Counted from the stretch's first letter, positions 43,976-54,393 are shown. The stretch is 64,000 bases of DNA from UBA12481 sp942493265 (GCA_942493265.1 OW818688.1:1674001-1738000), one strand, 5' to 3'. Translations and numbers: made by a program. Notes: generated by a model from the letters alone, not told the origin.

Positions 43976-46519
43976 CTATAAAACAATCATCCTCCGCATG
44001 AAGGTGCCATCGCCGGAGATCATTCTCACATAATAGATACCCGATTCCATATTTCCTATGTTCAGCTCGAGTGTATGGTCCCCCGCAGCCTGCGGCCCCT
44101 TCTCAATACATCCGGCTTCTGCACCCGAGATATCATAGATCCTGAAGGTAACCCTCCCGCCTTTCTGAAGGCAATACGGGAATACCGTATTCCCAGAAAA
44201 TGGATTGGGATGGTTCTGTTGAAGCAGGGTGCCGTTTTCCCCTTTTACAGCGCCGGAACCGCTGGGTTTGATCAGAAAGGCTGCCGACCAGCCGCTCAAT
44301 TTCAGGTTATGATCGCGATACCTGACCCGGAAATAATAGGGACCGGTTCCTGAAACCAAAGATGAACGGATTTTTATCTGAGTCAGATTAATGTCACGGT
44401 TCAGATCGACCGGCTCACCGTTTGCGTCAATCCCGAAGATGTTTTTCCAGTGGATCACGGAGTCTTTTATAATCACCGATCCCTGCATGTTCCTGAATAC
44501 CTGATACTGAACCGACATCAGGGAGTCGGGTCCGGTAAATGCGGATGTGTTCATTTGCAGGTAGTTTCCGGAATTAATGCTTCCGGTAACTTCTGGTGTG
44601 TCCGGTCCGGGCTGGTTGATTTTCCGATACCACTCATCCATAGCCACACTATTGAACGGGGCAGCCACGCTCCCCAGGCTGTATAGGGTGGTTTGCCAGG
44701 ATCTGGCGGCCGGATCGATTTCGAGTATCTGATAAAAATAGTGGCTGAAGCAAATATGGATATTATTAAAATCCTGATTTTCACCTGCCGCCCAGGGATC
44801 GAGGTGCCCTCCGCCACCGCCTCCGCAGATGATCCGGAAATCACTACCGGATATGTCCGATTGAATGGTTCCCCGCTCAAATCCATGAGTATGACCGTAA
44901 TGCATTTGCTGAACTTTGGTATATTTTTTCAGGATCGGCAACAGCACTCCGTTTACGTATAAGGTACCGGCATCTGAATCATTAGTGTCCTTCCAAAGTT
45001 CAGAGTAGGGGGGATGGTGGAGGAAAAGGAATACAAAGTCGATGCCCGCATCATTTTCGGCTTCTTTCAGCCTGTTGTCAAGCCAGCCGGCTTCAGTAGC
45101 CCCGTACTGCCCTGTGATATTGGTGTTCAGTCCGATAAAAAGGGAGCTTCCCGACCGCAATTGCCAGATTTTTTCATTCAGCTCGGCATTGCTGGGGAAA
45201 GCCGAAAGTTCATCCATTTTCAGGTAACCATAAAACAGGGAGCTTTCAGCTTCATGGTTTCCGGCTGTTACCATCACCGGAATACTGGGAGACAGGGCTG
45301 ACAGGGGCTTGAAGAACTGCGTGGTATATTGTTCGGGCATATTGCCGCTTACCACGATATCGCCCGAGTGCAGGATGCCGGTGATCCGTCCGGGATCGTC
45401 ACCATACAGGGAGGTGATTTTCAGCTGCGCGGCACGAATCACTCTATCGGCCATCGAGGTATCCGGGCAATGAGTATCACTGAGTATCAGAAACCTGATT
45501 TTCTCCCCTGCGGCAGGATCAGGCATGGTTCGGAATGAATACCTTTCAGATTGGCCGTTTCCACTGCCGACACGGTAAAAATAGCGGGTCCCCGACTGCA
45601 AACCGCTGAGTTTAACAGTATGCCAGCGATAAGGCAGGCTGATCAGTTCTGATGTTCCGGTACGTTCCTGTCCCAGACTTTCATCGGGGCCGTATTCTAC
45701 CCTGGTCCCGGAGCGGGCCGTATCGTGCCAGCAAATGGTGATTGAGGTGGCCGACGGGCTCTGCAGGTAGGGAACGCGGGTCATCATAAAGGGTTCATGG
45801 TCGGCCGCATGTTTGTATCCTCCAAGGTCAGCCGCCTGCTCAGCTGTGAGGGCCTCATCCCAGATGGAAAGCTCTGAACAGGAGATGGTTCCGTCTTCCC
45901 CATTGTTGTCGGCAAAGATGAGCAGTCTGCCGGCCAGAGAAAACCGTCCATCAACCTCCTGGGCAGTCCCGGACAGGATGAGTTTCCCATCCAGGTAATA
46001 CGTAAAATGATTACCGTTTTTCACTGATACCACGAGTCGGTACCATTCCTGAGCTATGAGGGTGTTATCACTGTATCCAACCGCAGCAACGCCGATTTTT
46101 CCCGACGGATTGATGAACAGGTCTCCGTCGTCGTCGTTGTTTAAGCCTGTTTGAAAGAAACAGTGCCATATTCCGCTTTCCGGTATCCTGAAATCATATT
46201 GAAGTGTATACTCATTCACCCGGGCTCCTCCTCCGTTCGGGGAGATCAGGTGCTGCAGGGTAAAATAGCTGCCCCGGCTAATGGATACGGCACCATTCCC
46301 GGCCGCTGGTCCGTTAACCGCCGTTTGATAGCCGGTTAGTACCAATGGCACTCCATAGCCGGATTCTGCCCTGGTGAGATCGGCGGCCAAATCAAACTTC
46401 CACCATCCGGTCCTTGCCGGAACGGATGCCTGAATGGTGATACCCGACAATACCAGCATGAACAGGATGAAAAAACCCCCGAACCGAAATCCGGGGGTTT
46501 CCTTTAACAATCTCATCAT
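43976..46519 (-). CDS. T9SS-secreted LamG-like / purple-acid-phosphatase-type metallophosphoesterase
   Basis: 847 residues. Signal peptide (FFILFMLVLSGITIQA) after a basic start. LamG-like domain at 36-235 (WWKFDLAADLTRAESG, FFQTGLNNDDDGDLF), fibronectin-like N-domain of purple acid phosphatases (245-335), then a calcineurin-like core with LSDTH, HSGD, AGNHE, LHHPP and GHTHGFERG. The C-terminus is a T9SS sorting domain (NHPNPFSGNTVFPYCL, GIYYVRMISGDGTFMRRMIV). It probably removes phosphate from an extracellular substrate at the cell surface. It begins two bases after the preceding gene, and a terminator-like hairpin lies in its first codons. Confidence 0.85.
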   Translation of the reverse strand: MMRLLKETPGFRFGGFFILFMLVLSGITIQASVPARTGWWKFDLAADLTRAESGYGVPLVLTGYQTAVNGPAAGNGAVSISRGSYFTLQHLISPNGGGARVNEYTLQYDFRIPESGIWHCFFQTGLNNDDDGDLFINPSGKIGVAAVGYSDNTLIAQEWYRLVVSVKNGNHFTYYLDGKLILSGTAQEVDGRFSLAGRLLIFADNNGEDGTISCSELSIWDEALTAEQAADLGGYKHAADHEPFMMTRVPYLQSPSATSITICWHDTARSGTRVEYGPDESLGQERTGTSELISLPYRWHTVKLSGLQSGTRYFYRVGSGNGQSERYSFRTMPDPAAGEKIRFLILSDTHCPDTSMADRVIRAAQLKITSLYGDDPGRITGILHSGDIVVSGNMPEQYTTQFFKPLSALSPSIPVMVTAGNHEAESSLFYGYLKMDELSAFPSNAELNEKIWQLRSGSSLFIGLNTNITGQYGATEAGWLDNRLKEAENDAGIDFVFLFLHHPPYSELWKDTNDSDAGTLYVNGVLLPILKKYTKVQQMHYGHTHGFERGTIQSDISGSDFRIICGGGGGGHLDPWAAGENQDFNNIHICFSHYFYQILEIDPAARSWQTTLYSLGSVAAPFNSVAMDEWYRKINQPGPDTPEVTGSINSGNYLQMNTSAFTGPDSLMSVQYQVFRNMQGSVIIKDSVIHWKNIFGIDANGEPVDLNRDINLTQIKIRSSLVSGTGPYYFRVRYRDHNLKLSGWSAAFLIKPSGSGAVKGENGTLLQQNHPNPFSGNTVFPYCLQKGGRVTFRIYDISGAEAGCIEKGPQAAGDHTLELNIGNMESGIYYVRMISGDGTFMRRMIVL
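46470..46500 (-). terminator. Terminator-like hairpin inside the first codons of the phosphoesterase gene
   Basis: Minus-strand AAACCCCCG-gatttcggtt-CGGGGGTTT (46473-46500) is a perfect 9-bp GC-rich stem running into six Ts. It lies 20 to 50 bases after the start codon. The signal peptide reads through it, so it is coding and may act as an attenuator. A start at the later Met (about 46459) would leave it intergenic but would remove the basic n-region. Confidence 0.6.
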
Positions 46520-46521
46520 TA

Positions 46522-48135
46522 TTATTTAACTACAATCATCCTTTTAATAGTAGTGCGAGCATTATTGATCATCTGGAGATAATAGATTCCGGGTCCCATT
46601 TTGGCGGAATTCAGTTCCAGCTTATATTGGCCGGGAGCTAAGCTGCCTTGTTCGATCACGGAAATTTCGGCTCCTGTGATATCCAGAATGCGGAAGGTTA
46701 CTTTACCTGCCTCCTGGAGTGAATAGGGGAATACGGTGTTGACAGAGAAGGGGTTGGGATAGTTCTGTCCCAGTTCCATGGTGTTGGCCACGATCACACT
46801 TCCGATTCCGGAGCTGGAGTTGGTTGCATCACCCAGCTCAAGTGCCTGCTCTGCAGTTAGCGCAACATTCCAGATACCCAGTTCTGAGCAGTTGATGTCG
46901 CCATCGTCGCCGTCATCATCCTGGAATATCTTCAGTACCGGATCAAGGCCCCATCTGCCGTCGAGCGGTTGAATGGCGCCTTCCAGCCACAATAATCCAT
47001 CAATATACACTTTGAAGAATTCCCCGTTCTTCACAGATACAACCATCCTGTACCAGGTATTGGCCATAATGGTATTGGTTGAATATCCTGTTGCAGCAGT
47101 CCCGATGCTATTGGCCGCCCTGCCGGATGTATTTGCACTGGCTGCCACAAAGAGATCGGCATCACTGGTTCCAGTCTGGAAGAAGGCATACCAGGTTTCC
47201 GTTTTGGCTACCGAAAAGTCGACCTGAAGGGTCCATTCGTTCACAAATGCACCACCCAGGTTGGGTTCCATTCCGTGAGTCATGGTGAGGTAACTGCCCA
47301 GAGGCACCAGGGTTGCGTGGTTGGATTCGGTGGGACCGGCAACAGCGGTTTGGGTTCCGGTTAATTCCAGCGCTGAACCGATGGTTGCTTTTGTCAGGTT
47401 GGTGGCATCATCAAACTGCCAGTAACCAACCCGATCCGGGAAACTGGTTTGTGAAGCATCGCCCAGTTCAAGCGCCTGCTCGGCGGTCAGAGGCACATTC
47501 CACACTGCCAGTTCGGCGCAGAAAATCGTTGGATCTTCACCATCGTCATCGCCGAACATATGAGGCAGCGGTTTGAGCGAATGGCGGCTGTCAACGGCAA
47601 TACCGAGTTTTTCGAGGTAGAGTTCTCCATTAACATACACACGGTAGTATTCACCGCATTTAGCTGAAACAACCAGTCGGTACCAGGTGTCAGCGGCTAC
47701 TGTCAGGGTTGACCATCCCAGGGCTCCCAATCCAATGGTCCCGTTAGCCTTGATGAAAAGGTCACCGTCAGCATCGTTCATCGGACCGGTCTGAAAAAAA
47801 CATACATAACTCGGTATCGGCGACGGAACAAAAAAATCTATCTGAAACGAATATTCGTTTACATTGCCGCCGCCTCCATTGGCGGGAATTCCGTGATCCA
47901 TGATCAGGGCGTGACCGATGGGGTCGAGAATGGCCAGGTTCCCGTCAACAGGACCGTTTACAGACTCGTTCGGTGTATCACCGTAAGGGGCGAGCGGATT
48001 TCCGATGGTGGCCTTCATCATATCAGAGGGATCATCAAATTTCCACCAACCTTTCCTAACCGGGACCTGTGCGCTTGAAATAGCGGCTCCCAGAAGGACA
48101 ACAGACAACAATAGTAGTAGACGTTTAGTTTTCAT
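46522..48135 (-). CDS. T9SS-secreted protein with two LamG-like domains
   Basis: 537 residues. Signal peptide MKTKRLLLLLSVVLLGAAIS. Two concanavalin-A-like/LamG modules (about 25-235 and 237-445) share GWWKFDD/GYWQFDD, GGxVNEYxxQxDF, FFQTG...DADLF, WYRxVVSxKxGE and LTAEQALELGDA. A T9SS sorting domain ends it (NYPNPFSVNTVFPYSL, GIYYLQMINNARTTIKRM). No catalytic residues; probably a surface glycan-binding protein of the SusCD locus. The modules resemble the one at the N-terminus of the next gene product. Confidence 0.82.
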   Translation of the reverse strand: MKTKRLLLLLSVVLLGAAISSAQVPVRKGWWKFDDPSDMMKATIGNPLAPYGDTPNESVNGPVDGNLAILDPIGHALIMDHGIPANGGGGNVNEYSFQIDFFVPSPIPSYVCFFQTGPMNDADGDLFIKANGTIGLGALGWSTLTVAADTWYRLVVSAKCGEYYRVYVNGELYLEKLGIAVDSRHSLKPLPHMFGDDDGEDPTIFCAELAVWNVPLTAEQALELGDASQTSFPDRVGYWQFDDATNLTKATIGSALELTGTQTAVAGPTESNHATLVPLGSYLTMTHGMEPNLGGAFVNEWTLQVDFSVAKTETWYAFFQTGTSDADLFVAASANTSGRAANSIGTAATGYSTNTIMANTWYRMVVSVKNGEFFKVYIDGLLWLEGAIQPLDGRWGLDPVLKIFQDDDGDDGDINCSELGIWNVALTAEQALELGDATNSSSGIGSVIVANTMELGQNYPNPFSVNTVFPYSLQEAGKVTFRILDITGAEISVIEQGSLAPGQYKLELNSAKMGPGIYYLQMINNARTTIKRMIVVK

Positions 48136-48190
48136 AATATTTACTGGTTAAGAGTTTAGGAACATATAGGATTTGTTGTATTGATTCAGT

Positions 48191-49720
48191 TTATTTCAAC
48201 AACCACATCACTTTGTTTATTTCATCGTAGCCATCATATTGATTGTTAAGGGCTTCAACAAGATTCTCGCGGTTATAGTCGGTTTCCGATCCCGGATATA
48301 ACCAGCGAAGCGGCAGCCCGTTTACATTGTTTTCATTCAGGCTGGTGGTGGGATCTATCGGAAATTCAGGATAGGCATTTCTCCGGTATTCAAAGTAACT
48401 GTACTGGGCATCCTGCATGAAGCTCAGGATATAACGCTGCATCCAGATCTGCTTCAGCTGTTCTTCTTCAGTGGCCTTAAAGGCTGCCTCTCCAGTGAAG
48501 TATCCGTCGATATAGGTTTGGTCGATGGCCTTCGTGTGCGCATAACTGGCTTTGGTTGCCATGATGGCTGCCAGTGCTGATTTTACCCCTTCCTGGTAAT
48601 AGGTTTGCGGGGTTCCGGTTGATACCCAGCCCCTGATGTTGGCTTCTGCAATGATCAGCTGCTGTTCGGCAAAAGTGAGCAGCATCCTGGGTTCGCAGGC
48701 TGCTTCAGTGAGGTACCGCTTGTTAAGCACTGAGTAAGCATTGGCACTGTGCCCGACATTCATTGCTGCATAATCCATCGAAACATCCACTCCCACATAG
48801 GCTGCGGTATCGGATTGTGTTTTGCCCCCCGAAATCTTTGCTCCTGCCGGTTCGGCAAAATAGAATAAGCGTCGGTCATTGAATTTTTTCAGATTATCCA
48901 TCAGCGTGGAACTGATGATCGTTCTGCTGGTAAACAAGTTACTGGTCCCCGATAAAGGATGCTTGTTCTGAGTGGAATAAACAAGCCCGAAGTATCCGGT
49001 ATTGGATTCCAGCAGGTTACCGGCTGCCATGATTTCCTGAAAGCGCCCTTTTACATTTAATGAGGCAACGCTCTCCTTTTTACTTAGTGTCATCAATATC
49101 TTAAGCGCCAGGGCATTGGTAGCTTTCTGCCATTTTGCAGGATTTCCGGCATAGGGAGTTGGATCGCCCGAGAAGGTACGGCCGTTTGCGAAACAGGAAT
49201 CAGCAGCCTTCAGCTCGTTGAGTACACCGATCAGGATATTTTCCTGAGGGTCATATTTCGGACGGTAATTTCCGGTTTCTCCCTGATTGGATTCGCTATA
49301 GGGGATATCACCCATCTCCATGGTCAGCCTGAAAAATATCCAGGCTCTGGCAAAGTGGGCAACCCCTTTGTAGGAATCTTCCAGTACGCTTCCCTTTGCA
49401 TACTGAAGCATCTTGTCAATATCAGGAAGAATGGTCATGCCGTCGAAACTGCTGCTTCCGATGCTGTTATATTGCGAATCCAGCTGCCCTTCATTTGCAT
49501 ATCCCACGTATTTCGGCAGTGCATTTTCGGAGATATACCCTTTGGCATCCCGGCCGCTGAATCGTGCAACACTCAGCACCACGTTGGTGCACAGCAGGGA
49601 TGAACTCACCTGTGTGGTGGTGTCGGGATTGGTGTTGATATCCTCAAAGTTTTCGCAGCTGACCAGCAGCGTAAGGGTGAGGAGGAATGTGATTTTGAGG
49701 GAATTAACTATCTTTTTCAT
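48191..49720 (-). CDS. SusD/RagB-family outer-membrane lipoprotein
   Basis: 509 residues. Lipobox in LLTLTLLVSCENFEDINTNP. TPR-like helical body with GVAHFARAWIFFRLTMEMGD and DIPYSESNQGE typical of the SusD-like type 2 subgroup. The C-terminus has WMQRYILSFMQDAQYSYFEY and YPGSETDYNRENL. It binds the substrate at the surface and caps the SusC barrel. It follows SusC by 12 bases. Confidence 0.93.
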   Translation of the reverse strand: MKKIVNSLKITFLLTLTLLVSCENFEDINTNPDTTTQVSSSLLCTNVVLSVARFSGRDAKGYISENALPKYVGYANEGQLDSQYNSIGSSSFDGMTILPDIDKMLQYAKGSVLEDSYKGVAHFARAWIFFRLTMEMGDIPYSESNQGETGNYRPKYDPQENILIGVLNELKAADSCFANGRTFSGDPTPYAGNPAKWQKATNALALKILMTLSKKESVASLNVKGRFQEIMAAGNLLESNTGYFGLVYSTQNKHPLSGTSNLFTSRTIISSTLMDNLKKFNDRRLFYFAEPAGAKISGGKTQSDTAAYVGVDVSMDYAAMNVGHSANAYSVLNKRYLTEAACEPRMLLTFAEQQLIIAEANIRGWVSTGTPQTYYQEGVKSALAAIMATKASYAHTKAIDQTYIDGYFTGEAAFKATEEEQLKQIWMQRYILSFMQDAQYSYFEYRRNAYPEFPIDPTTSLNENNVNGLPLRWLYPGSETDYNRENLVEALNNQYDGYDEINKVMWLLK

Positions 49721-49732
49721 AAGTCGGTATTG

Positions 49733-52700
49733 TTAAAAGGTAATTTTCACATTGAAACCCAGGTAACGCAGTGATGGATCACTGAAATTCTCATACCCGC
49801 CGTCAGGATCGGAATACTTGAATTGCCTTGCCCACAGGAATACATTCTGGCCCACCGCTGAAACGGAGGCTCCCTTTGAAAGGAACCTGGCACATAACCT
49901 TTCAGGAAGGTTATACGTTAGCGACATCTCCCGTATTTTGAAAAAGGAGGTGGTGTATACATCCAGCGGTGAGGCTGATCCTCCCCAGGCTGTACCCTTA
50001 TGAATGGTGTTCGTATAGGTTTCATAGGTAACAGCCTCATCATTTGGAGCATATACTCTGGTGTCGCTGGTTATGTTACCATAAGTGTCATACGTGGCCG
50101 AACCCGATACCACTTTTACTCCAGACCCTACATAATTTTCAGTTCCCGGCATTGTGGCATCCATATAGCGTTCGGGTACCAATGATAACGGATGCGATCC
50201 GGCGCGCCACATGTACATTTCCGTGGTTGTGGAGGCCAAACCGCCAACGCGGCCGTCAAGCGAAATATTAAATTCAAAGCCTTTGAACCTTAGTCTGGTG
50301 CTGGCTCCCCAGATCCAATCCGGATCGTAAAAGCCAATTCTCGACTGGTAGGCCGAATAGAGTGGCAACCCATTGCTGTGAATGATATTGCCCTGAGGGT
50401 CTTTCTGGAAATCATACAGGATGTAGCTGTCGGCCCGCTCACCAAGTTTCACCCAGGGCTTGTCATCGGAATAGGCCGAATCAAGCCGTGTATAATAACG
50501 GGCATACTTCGACCAGTTGGCCGAAACATCCCATTGCCAGTTTTTGGTTTTAACCGGTGTAACCTGGGCGGTGATTTCCAACCCCTTGCGCGTAACCTCT
50601 TCATCAATATTGATATAGTTCGCGGAATATCCGGATGCAGCGCTGATACCGGTGGATTTCAAGGCGTCATACATCCTTTTGGAATACACGGAAATATCAG
50701 CTGAGGCCCTGTTTTTCAAAACATTAACTGCGGTTCCGAACTCGAATGTTGAGCTGCTCTCAGGATGAACATCCATCCCGCGTATGGTATTCGGATAGGA
50801 GGCTGAGGATAAGGTTCCCCAGGCATTATTGGTAATGGTATACACCGAGTTGATCTGATAAATACCGGCAGGTGTTTTTGAGGATGTCCAGGAAGTCCGT
50901 AATTTCCATAATGACAGCCATTCAAGTTTCGGGAGTAATTCAGAAGCGACGAAACTACCTGAAATTGACGGATACAGATAGGAGCGGGTGGATGCCGGCA
51001 GCGTGGAGCTCCAGTCGTTACGCAGCGTTCCTTCAGCATACAGCATGCTGTTCCACGAAAGGGTGACCCGGCCGAAAAGGCTGTTTACTTTTTGACGGTA
51101 AATTCTGGACCTCACACCGGCCGGACTGACCGATGAGTTCAGAGAGTAATATCCCGGAATGGAGAGCCCATCGCGGGTAAAGGCTTCAACCCCTTCATCC
51201 TGACGGTAATACAGTGTTCCCCCCAAGAGCCCGTCAATGTTGAATTTGCCTGCAGTTTTACTGCCGGTAAGGAGAACATCGTTATTCAGACTGTAGCCTC
51301 TGCTCAGTCCCGTATTGAATGATCCGTTGGCCGATTCACCCCAGATCTGCGATCCGTTTGGAATGACCGTGGCCGATCCGGCACTGATCAGGGAACCCCT
51401 GGAGATCTTGATGTCCTGACGGCCGCTGTAGGTGTCAAACCCCGAGCGAACCGTCAGCTTGAGCCAGGGTGTGAAATCATAGCCCAGCGCCACGGTACCG
51501 TTCAGTATGTCCTTGTTTAAACTGTGTGTCCGCTGGTAGCGGTCGAAGTAGGGATTGTTTCCCGAATCGGTATAACTGTTGTTCTGCGATTCATTCGGCA
51601 CCAGCCAGTAATCCTTGTAGTCGCGCACGTCATAGTCGGGAGCCGACCATACCAGCATGGTATACATGGGATCATAGCTGGTATACCCGCTGAATCCTGT
51701 ATTCGGAGAGGTCTGCTTGTTGAACGACATGTTCGACGATAAGGTGAACTTGTTGATTTTCATGTCACCGCCCATGCTGTAAGTGAACTTGTTGAACATG
51801 GAATTTGGATATTGGCCCTTATTGTTTACCCACGTGGCAGATGTGCGTAAACTCCCGAACTCTCCCTGCTGCACAATGCTGATGTTGTTGTTGAGCACAT
51901 AGCCCTGTTCCAGAAAATTCTTGAAGTTATCCTTGCCTCTCGGCAGATAGGGCATGGCCATGAAGGTTTTTGAAATCGGATCCCACTGGATCACTTCGCG
52001 TCCGTCCATCGGTACTCCCCAGGATCCGTCGCCCCCGGTGGAATAAGTGTTGGTGGCTGTGTTCACCACACGGCCATACATGGATTGTATTTCAGGAATT
52101 GCCAGAAAACCTGCAGTATACATGGTTCCGCTGTTGATCGTAACCGACAGGCCACGGGTGGCACTGCCCTTTTTTGTAGTAACAATGATGGCGCCGCTGG
52201 AGCCTCTGTAACCATATAATGCTGAGGCAGTTGCTCCTTTAAGTACGCTTAGGTTCTCAATATCGTCCGACGGGATATCCCGCAATGTCATGTTTCCGTA
52301 AGGAACCCCGTCAACAACCAAAAGAGGGTATTCCCCCCTGATCTGAATATCAGGCGCCTCCGCAAATTCGGTGCTGTTCTTAACCATCAGTCCGGCAACT
52401 TTTCCGGTAAGCGAGGTTCCCATGTCAACACCCTTTACGGTTTGCAAACCTGATCCGGAAACCTTCTGAACAGCATATCCCAGCGCTTTTTCTTCCCGCC
52501 GGATACCAAATGCAGTGATCACCACTTCCTCCAGTACTTTGAAATCCTCTTCGAGGATAATCTCCAGAGTCAGCTGGCTGCCTGCGTAATACTCGATCTT
52601 CTTAAACCCGACGCACGAAATGGAAAGAAACGAGTTTTCGGGTATCTCAAATGAAAACTGACCGGCAAGATCAGAGGTGGTCCCGGTTTGGGTTCCTTTT

Positions 52701-53152
52701 ACCACAACATTGGCGCCTATGACGGGTTCACCTGAAAGATTCCTTATTCTCCCGGATACCTTCACCTTTTTCTGTGATTCCGGACTGGCAGATACGGTAA
52801 GCACAATCTGCTTTCCATTCACGCTGTATTCAATCCCTGAATCCTTGAATATTTCAGTCAGCACCTTGGTAACCTCTTTCTTGCGGCAGGTAACCGAAAC
52901 CTTTCGGCTGACATCCACCAGTTGCTTGTTATAAAGGAAGCGGTAGGTTGTTTTGGATTCAATCGCATTCAGAACCTCCTCAATGGAAACACCCTGCATA
53001 TCCAATGTAACGGCGTTGGATTGAGCAAAGGCCCCGGTACCGGTAATCTGCACAAGGCTGATTACGGCGAGAATCAGACTTAGCCGCAGGAAATTTTTCC
53101 AATTTCCTGATTTGCGGTGTTGACTGATCTCATTTCTCGTTGATGATTTCAT
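49733..53152 (-). CDS. SusC/RagA-family TonB-linked outer-membrane transporter
   Basis: 1139 residues. Signal peptide (LSLILAVISLVQITGTGAFA), STN domain (VSIEEVLNAIESKTTYRFLY, about 55-105), carboxypeptidase-like domain (VKVSGRIRNLSGEPVIGANV), TonB-box region (LEEVVITAFGI), plug (IQIRGEYPLLVVDGVPYGN, LKGATASALYGYRGSSGAII) and a long barrel ending GFNVKITF. The STN domain suits signalling through the adjacent FecR and ECF sigma factor. It takes up a large substrate, probably a glycan or glycopeptide, together with SusD. Confidence 0.95.
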   Translation of the reverse strand: MKSSTRNEISQHRKSGNWKNFLRLSLILAVISLVQITGTGAFAQSNAVTLDMQGVSIEEVLNAIESKTTYRFLYNKQLVDVSRKVSVTCRKKEVTKVLTEIFKDSGIEYSVNGKQIVLTVSASPESQKKVKVSGRIRNLSGEPVIGANVVVKGTQTGTTSDLAGQFSFEIPENSFLSISCVGFKKIEYYAGSQLTLEIILEEDFKVLEEVVITAFGIRREEKALGYAVQKVSGSGLQTVKGVDMGTSLTGKVAGLMVKNSTEFAEAPDIQIRGEYPLLVVDGVPYGNMTLRDIPSDDIENLSVLKGATASALYGYRGSSGAIIVTTKKGSATRGLSVTINSGTMYTAGFLAIPEIQSMYGRVVNTATNTYSTGGDGSWGVPMDGREVIQWDPISKTFMAMPYLPRGKDNFKNFLEQGYVLNNNISIVQQGEFGSLRTSATWVNNKGQYPNSMFNKFTYSMGGDMKINKFTLSSNMSFNKQTSPNTGFSGYTSYDPMYTMLVWSAPDYDVRDYKDYWLVPNESQNNSYTDSGNNPYFDRYQRTHSLNKDILNGTVALGYDFTPWLKLTVRSGFDTYSGRQDIKISRGSLISAGSATVIPNGSQIWGESANGSFNTGLSRGYSLNNDVLLTGSKTAGKFNIDGLLGGTLYYRQDEGVEAFTRDGLSIPGYYSLNSSVSPAGVRSRIYRQKVNSLFGRVTLSWNSMLYAEGTLRNDWSSTLPASTRSYLYPSISGSFVASELLPKLEWLSLWKLRTSWTSSKTPAGIYQINSVYTITNNAWGTLSSASYPNTIRGMDVHPESSSTFEFGTAVNVLKNRASADISVYSKRMYDALKSTGISAASGYSANYINIDEEVTRKGLEITAQVTPVKTKNWQWDVSANWSKYARYYTRLDSAYSDDKPWVKLGERADSYILYDFQKDPQGNIIHSNGLPLYSAYQSRIGFYDPDWIWGASTRLRFKGFEFNISLDGRVGGLASTTTEMYMWRAGSHPLSLVPERYMDATMPGTENYVGSGVKVVSGSATYDTYGNITSDTRVYAPNDEAVTYETYTNTIHKGTAWGGSASPLDVYTTSFFKIREMSLTYNLPERLCARFLSKGASVSAVGQNVFLWARQFKYSDPDGGYENFSDPSLRYLGFNVKITF

Positions 53153-53303
53153 ACGTGTAAGAAAGGTTAGTTATAAAGTTTAAGGCATTACCAATTTGAA
53201 GACGTTTATCGGGCAAAACACCACAATAAAATGTATCAATTGCCGGTAAAAACAATTAAAAAATATTCCAACAATAAGATTTACAAGAGATTAGAAACGA
53301 AAA

Positions 53304-54329
53304 TTATTTCGCGCTGAACACCTCGATGCGGTCCTTGTTAAACGAGTTGCCGTCCTGCAATTCCCGCCCGATGCGATTGTACCGTATTGGTGCCGATAGT
53401 TTAAGGAGCCGCAGGATTTCCTCCAGCGATTCCTCCTGGAAGGTAGCCCGGTATAGCTGCCTGCCAACCGAGTTATCTTTCACAACGATATCCACATTGA
53501 ATGTCCGGCCGATGCGCTTGAACACATCCCTGAGCGGCTCGTTCCTGAATGCCAGGATTCCGTCCTTCCAAAGGGACCAGTATTTTGCATTTACGTGATT
53601 CAGCTTGTAGTCATTTGTGGCAGAGTGGAATACAAGTCTTTGATCGGGGAACAGTTTCTCCTGCCTGTTACCGGTGGTGACTACATCAACAATCCCTTTC
53701 AGCAACGTGACAGCAATGATTGAGTCGTTCGGATAGGCCTCTACATTGAAGTCGGTACCGGTGGCTACCACCCTGATCTTACCTGTTTCCACTATGAACG
53801 GGTGTTTTTTATCAGACTCTACGGAAAAGAAGGCCTCTCCCGATAAAACAATGTTTCTCTCCTTGCCGTCAAACCGGACAGGATATTTTAGCTGGCTTCC
53901 GGAGTTTAACCAAACGATGGATCCGTCAGGAAGGGTGATCTTCGATTGCATGCCGAAGGGTGCGATGATCTCCTGCCAGGCGGTTTCCTGATTTCGTGAA
54001 GTACCTGTATAATATTGATAGGCAACCAGCAGGATCAGGGGAATCACCAATACGGCAGCTACCCGCTGTGCCCGGATCAGAATCGATCGCACTGCGTGGC
54101 CCTTGCCATCGATTTTGCGCATGACAGCCTTATGCGCCCGGTCAACATCGATAGCCTCCGGCAGAAAAGCCGGATTACCAACATGCCAGATATTTCTCAG
54201 CTGATCGAGGTAGGCCTTGTTTTCATTGCTTTCGTTCAGCCAATCAGTCAGCACCATTTTTTCATCAGTTGTGATGCTGCCCAAAAAGAGCCTGGCAATT
54301 AATTCTTCAATATTTTGTTTTTCCTGCAT
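53304..54329 (-). CDS. FecR-family anti-sigma factor
   Basis: Start chosen at the ATG giving MQEKQNIEELIAR; an in-frame GTG six codons earlier is less likely. 342 residues. Cytosolic anti-sigma N-terminus (to about residue 80), one membrane helix (VAAVLVIPLILLVAYQYY), a periplasmic FecR domain (IIAPFGMQSKITLPDGSIVW, LSGEAFFSVESDKKHPFIV) and a DUF4974-like C-terminus. It holds the ECF sigma factor until the SusC STN domain signals substrate. It precedes SusC by 150 bases and follows the sigma gene by 65 (47 to the GTG). Confidence 0.93.
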   Translation of the reverse strand: MQEKQNIEELIARLFLGSITTDEKMVLTDWLNESNENKAYLDQLRNIWHVGNPAFLPEAIDVDRAHKAVMRKIDGKGHAVRSILIRAQRVAAVLVIPLILLVAYQYYTGTSRNQETAWQEIIAPFGMQSKITLPDGSIVWLNSGSQLKYPVRFDGKERNIVLSGEAFFSVESDKKHPFIVETGKIRVVATGTDFNVEAYPNDSIIAVTLLKGIVDVVTTGNRQEKLFPDQRLVFHSATNDYKLNHVNAKYWSLWKDGILAFRNEPLRDVFKRIGRTFNVDIVVKDNSVGRQLYRATFQEESLEEILRLLKLSAPIRYNRIGRELQDGNSFNKDRIEVFSAK

Positions 54330-54393
54330 ACTTTTTCCCCGCTTCACACATAAGACGTTTCAGGGAAGCTTTCCCACATTCCGCCGTGATTTT

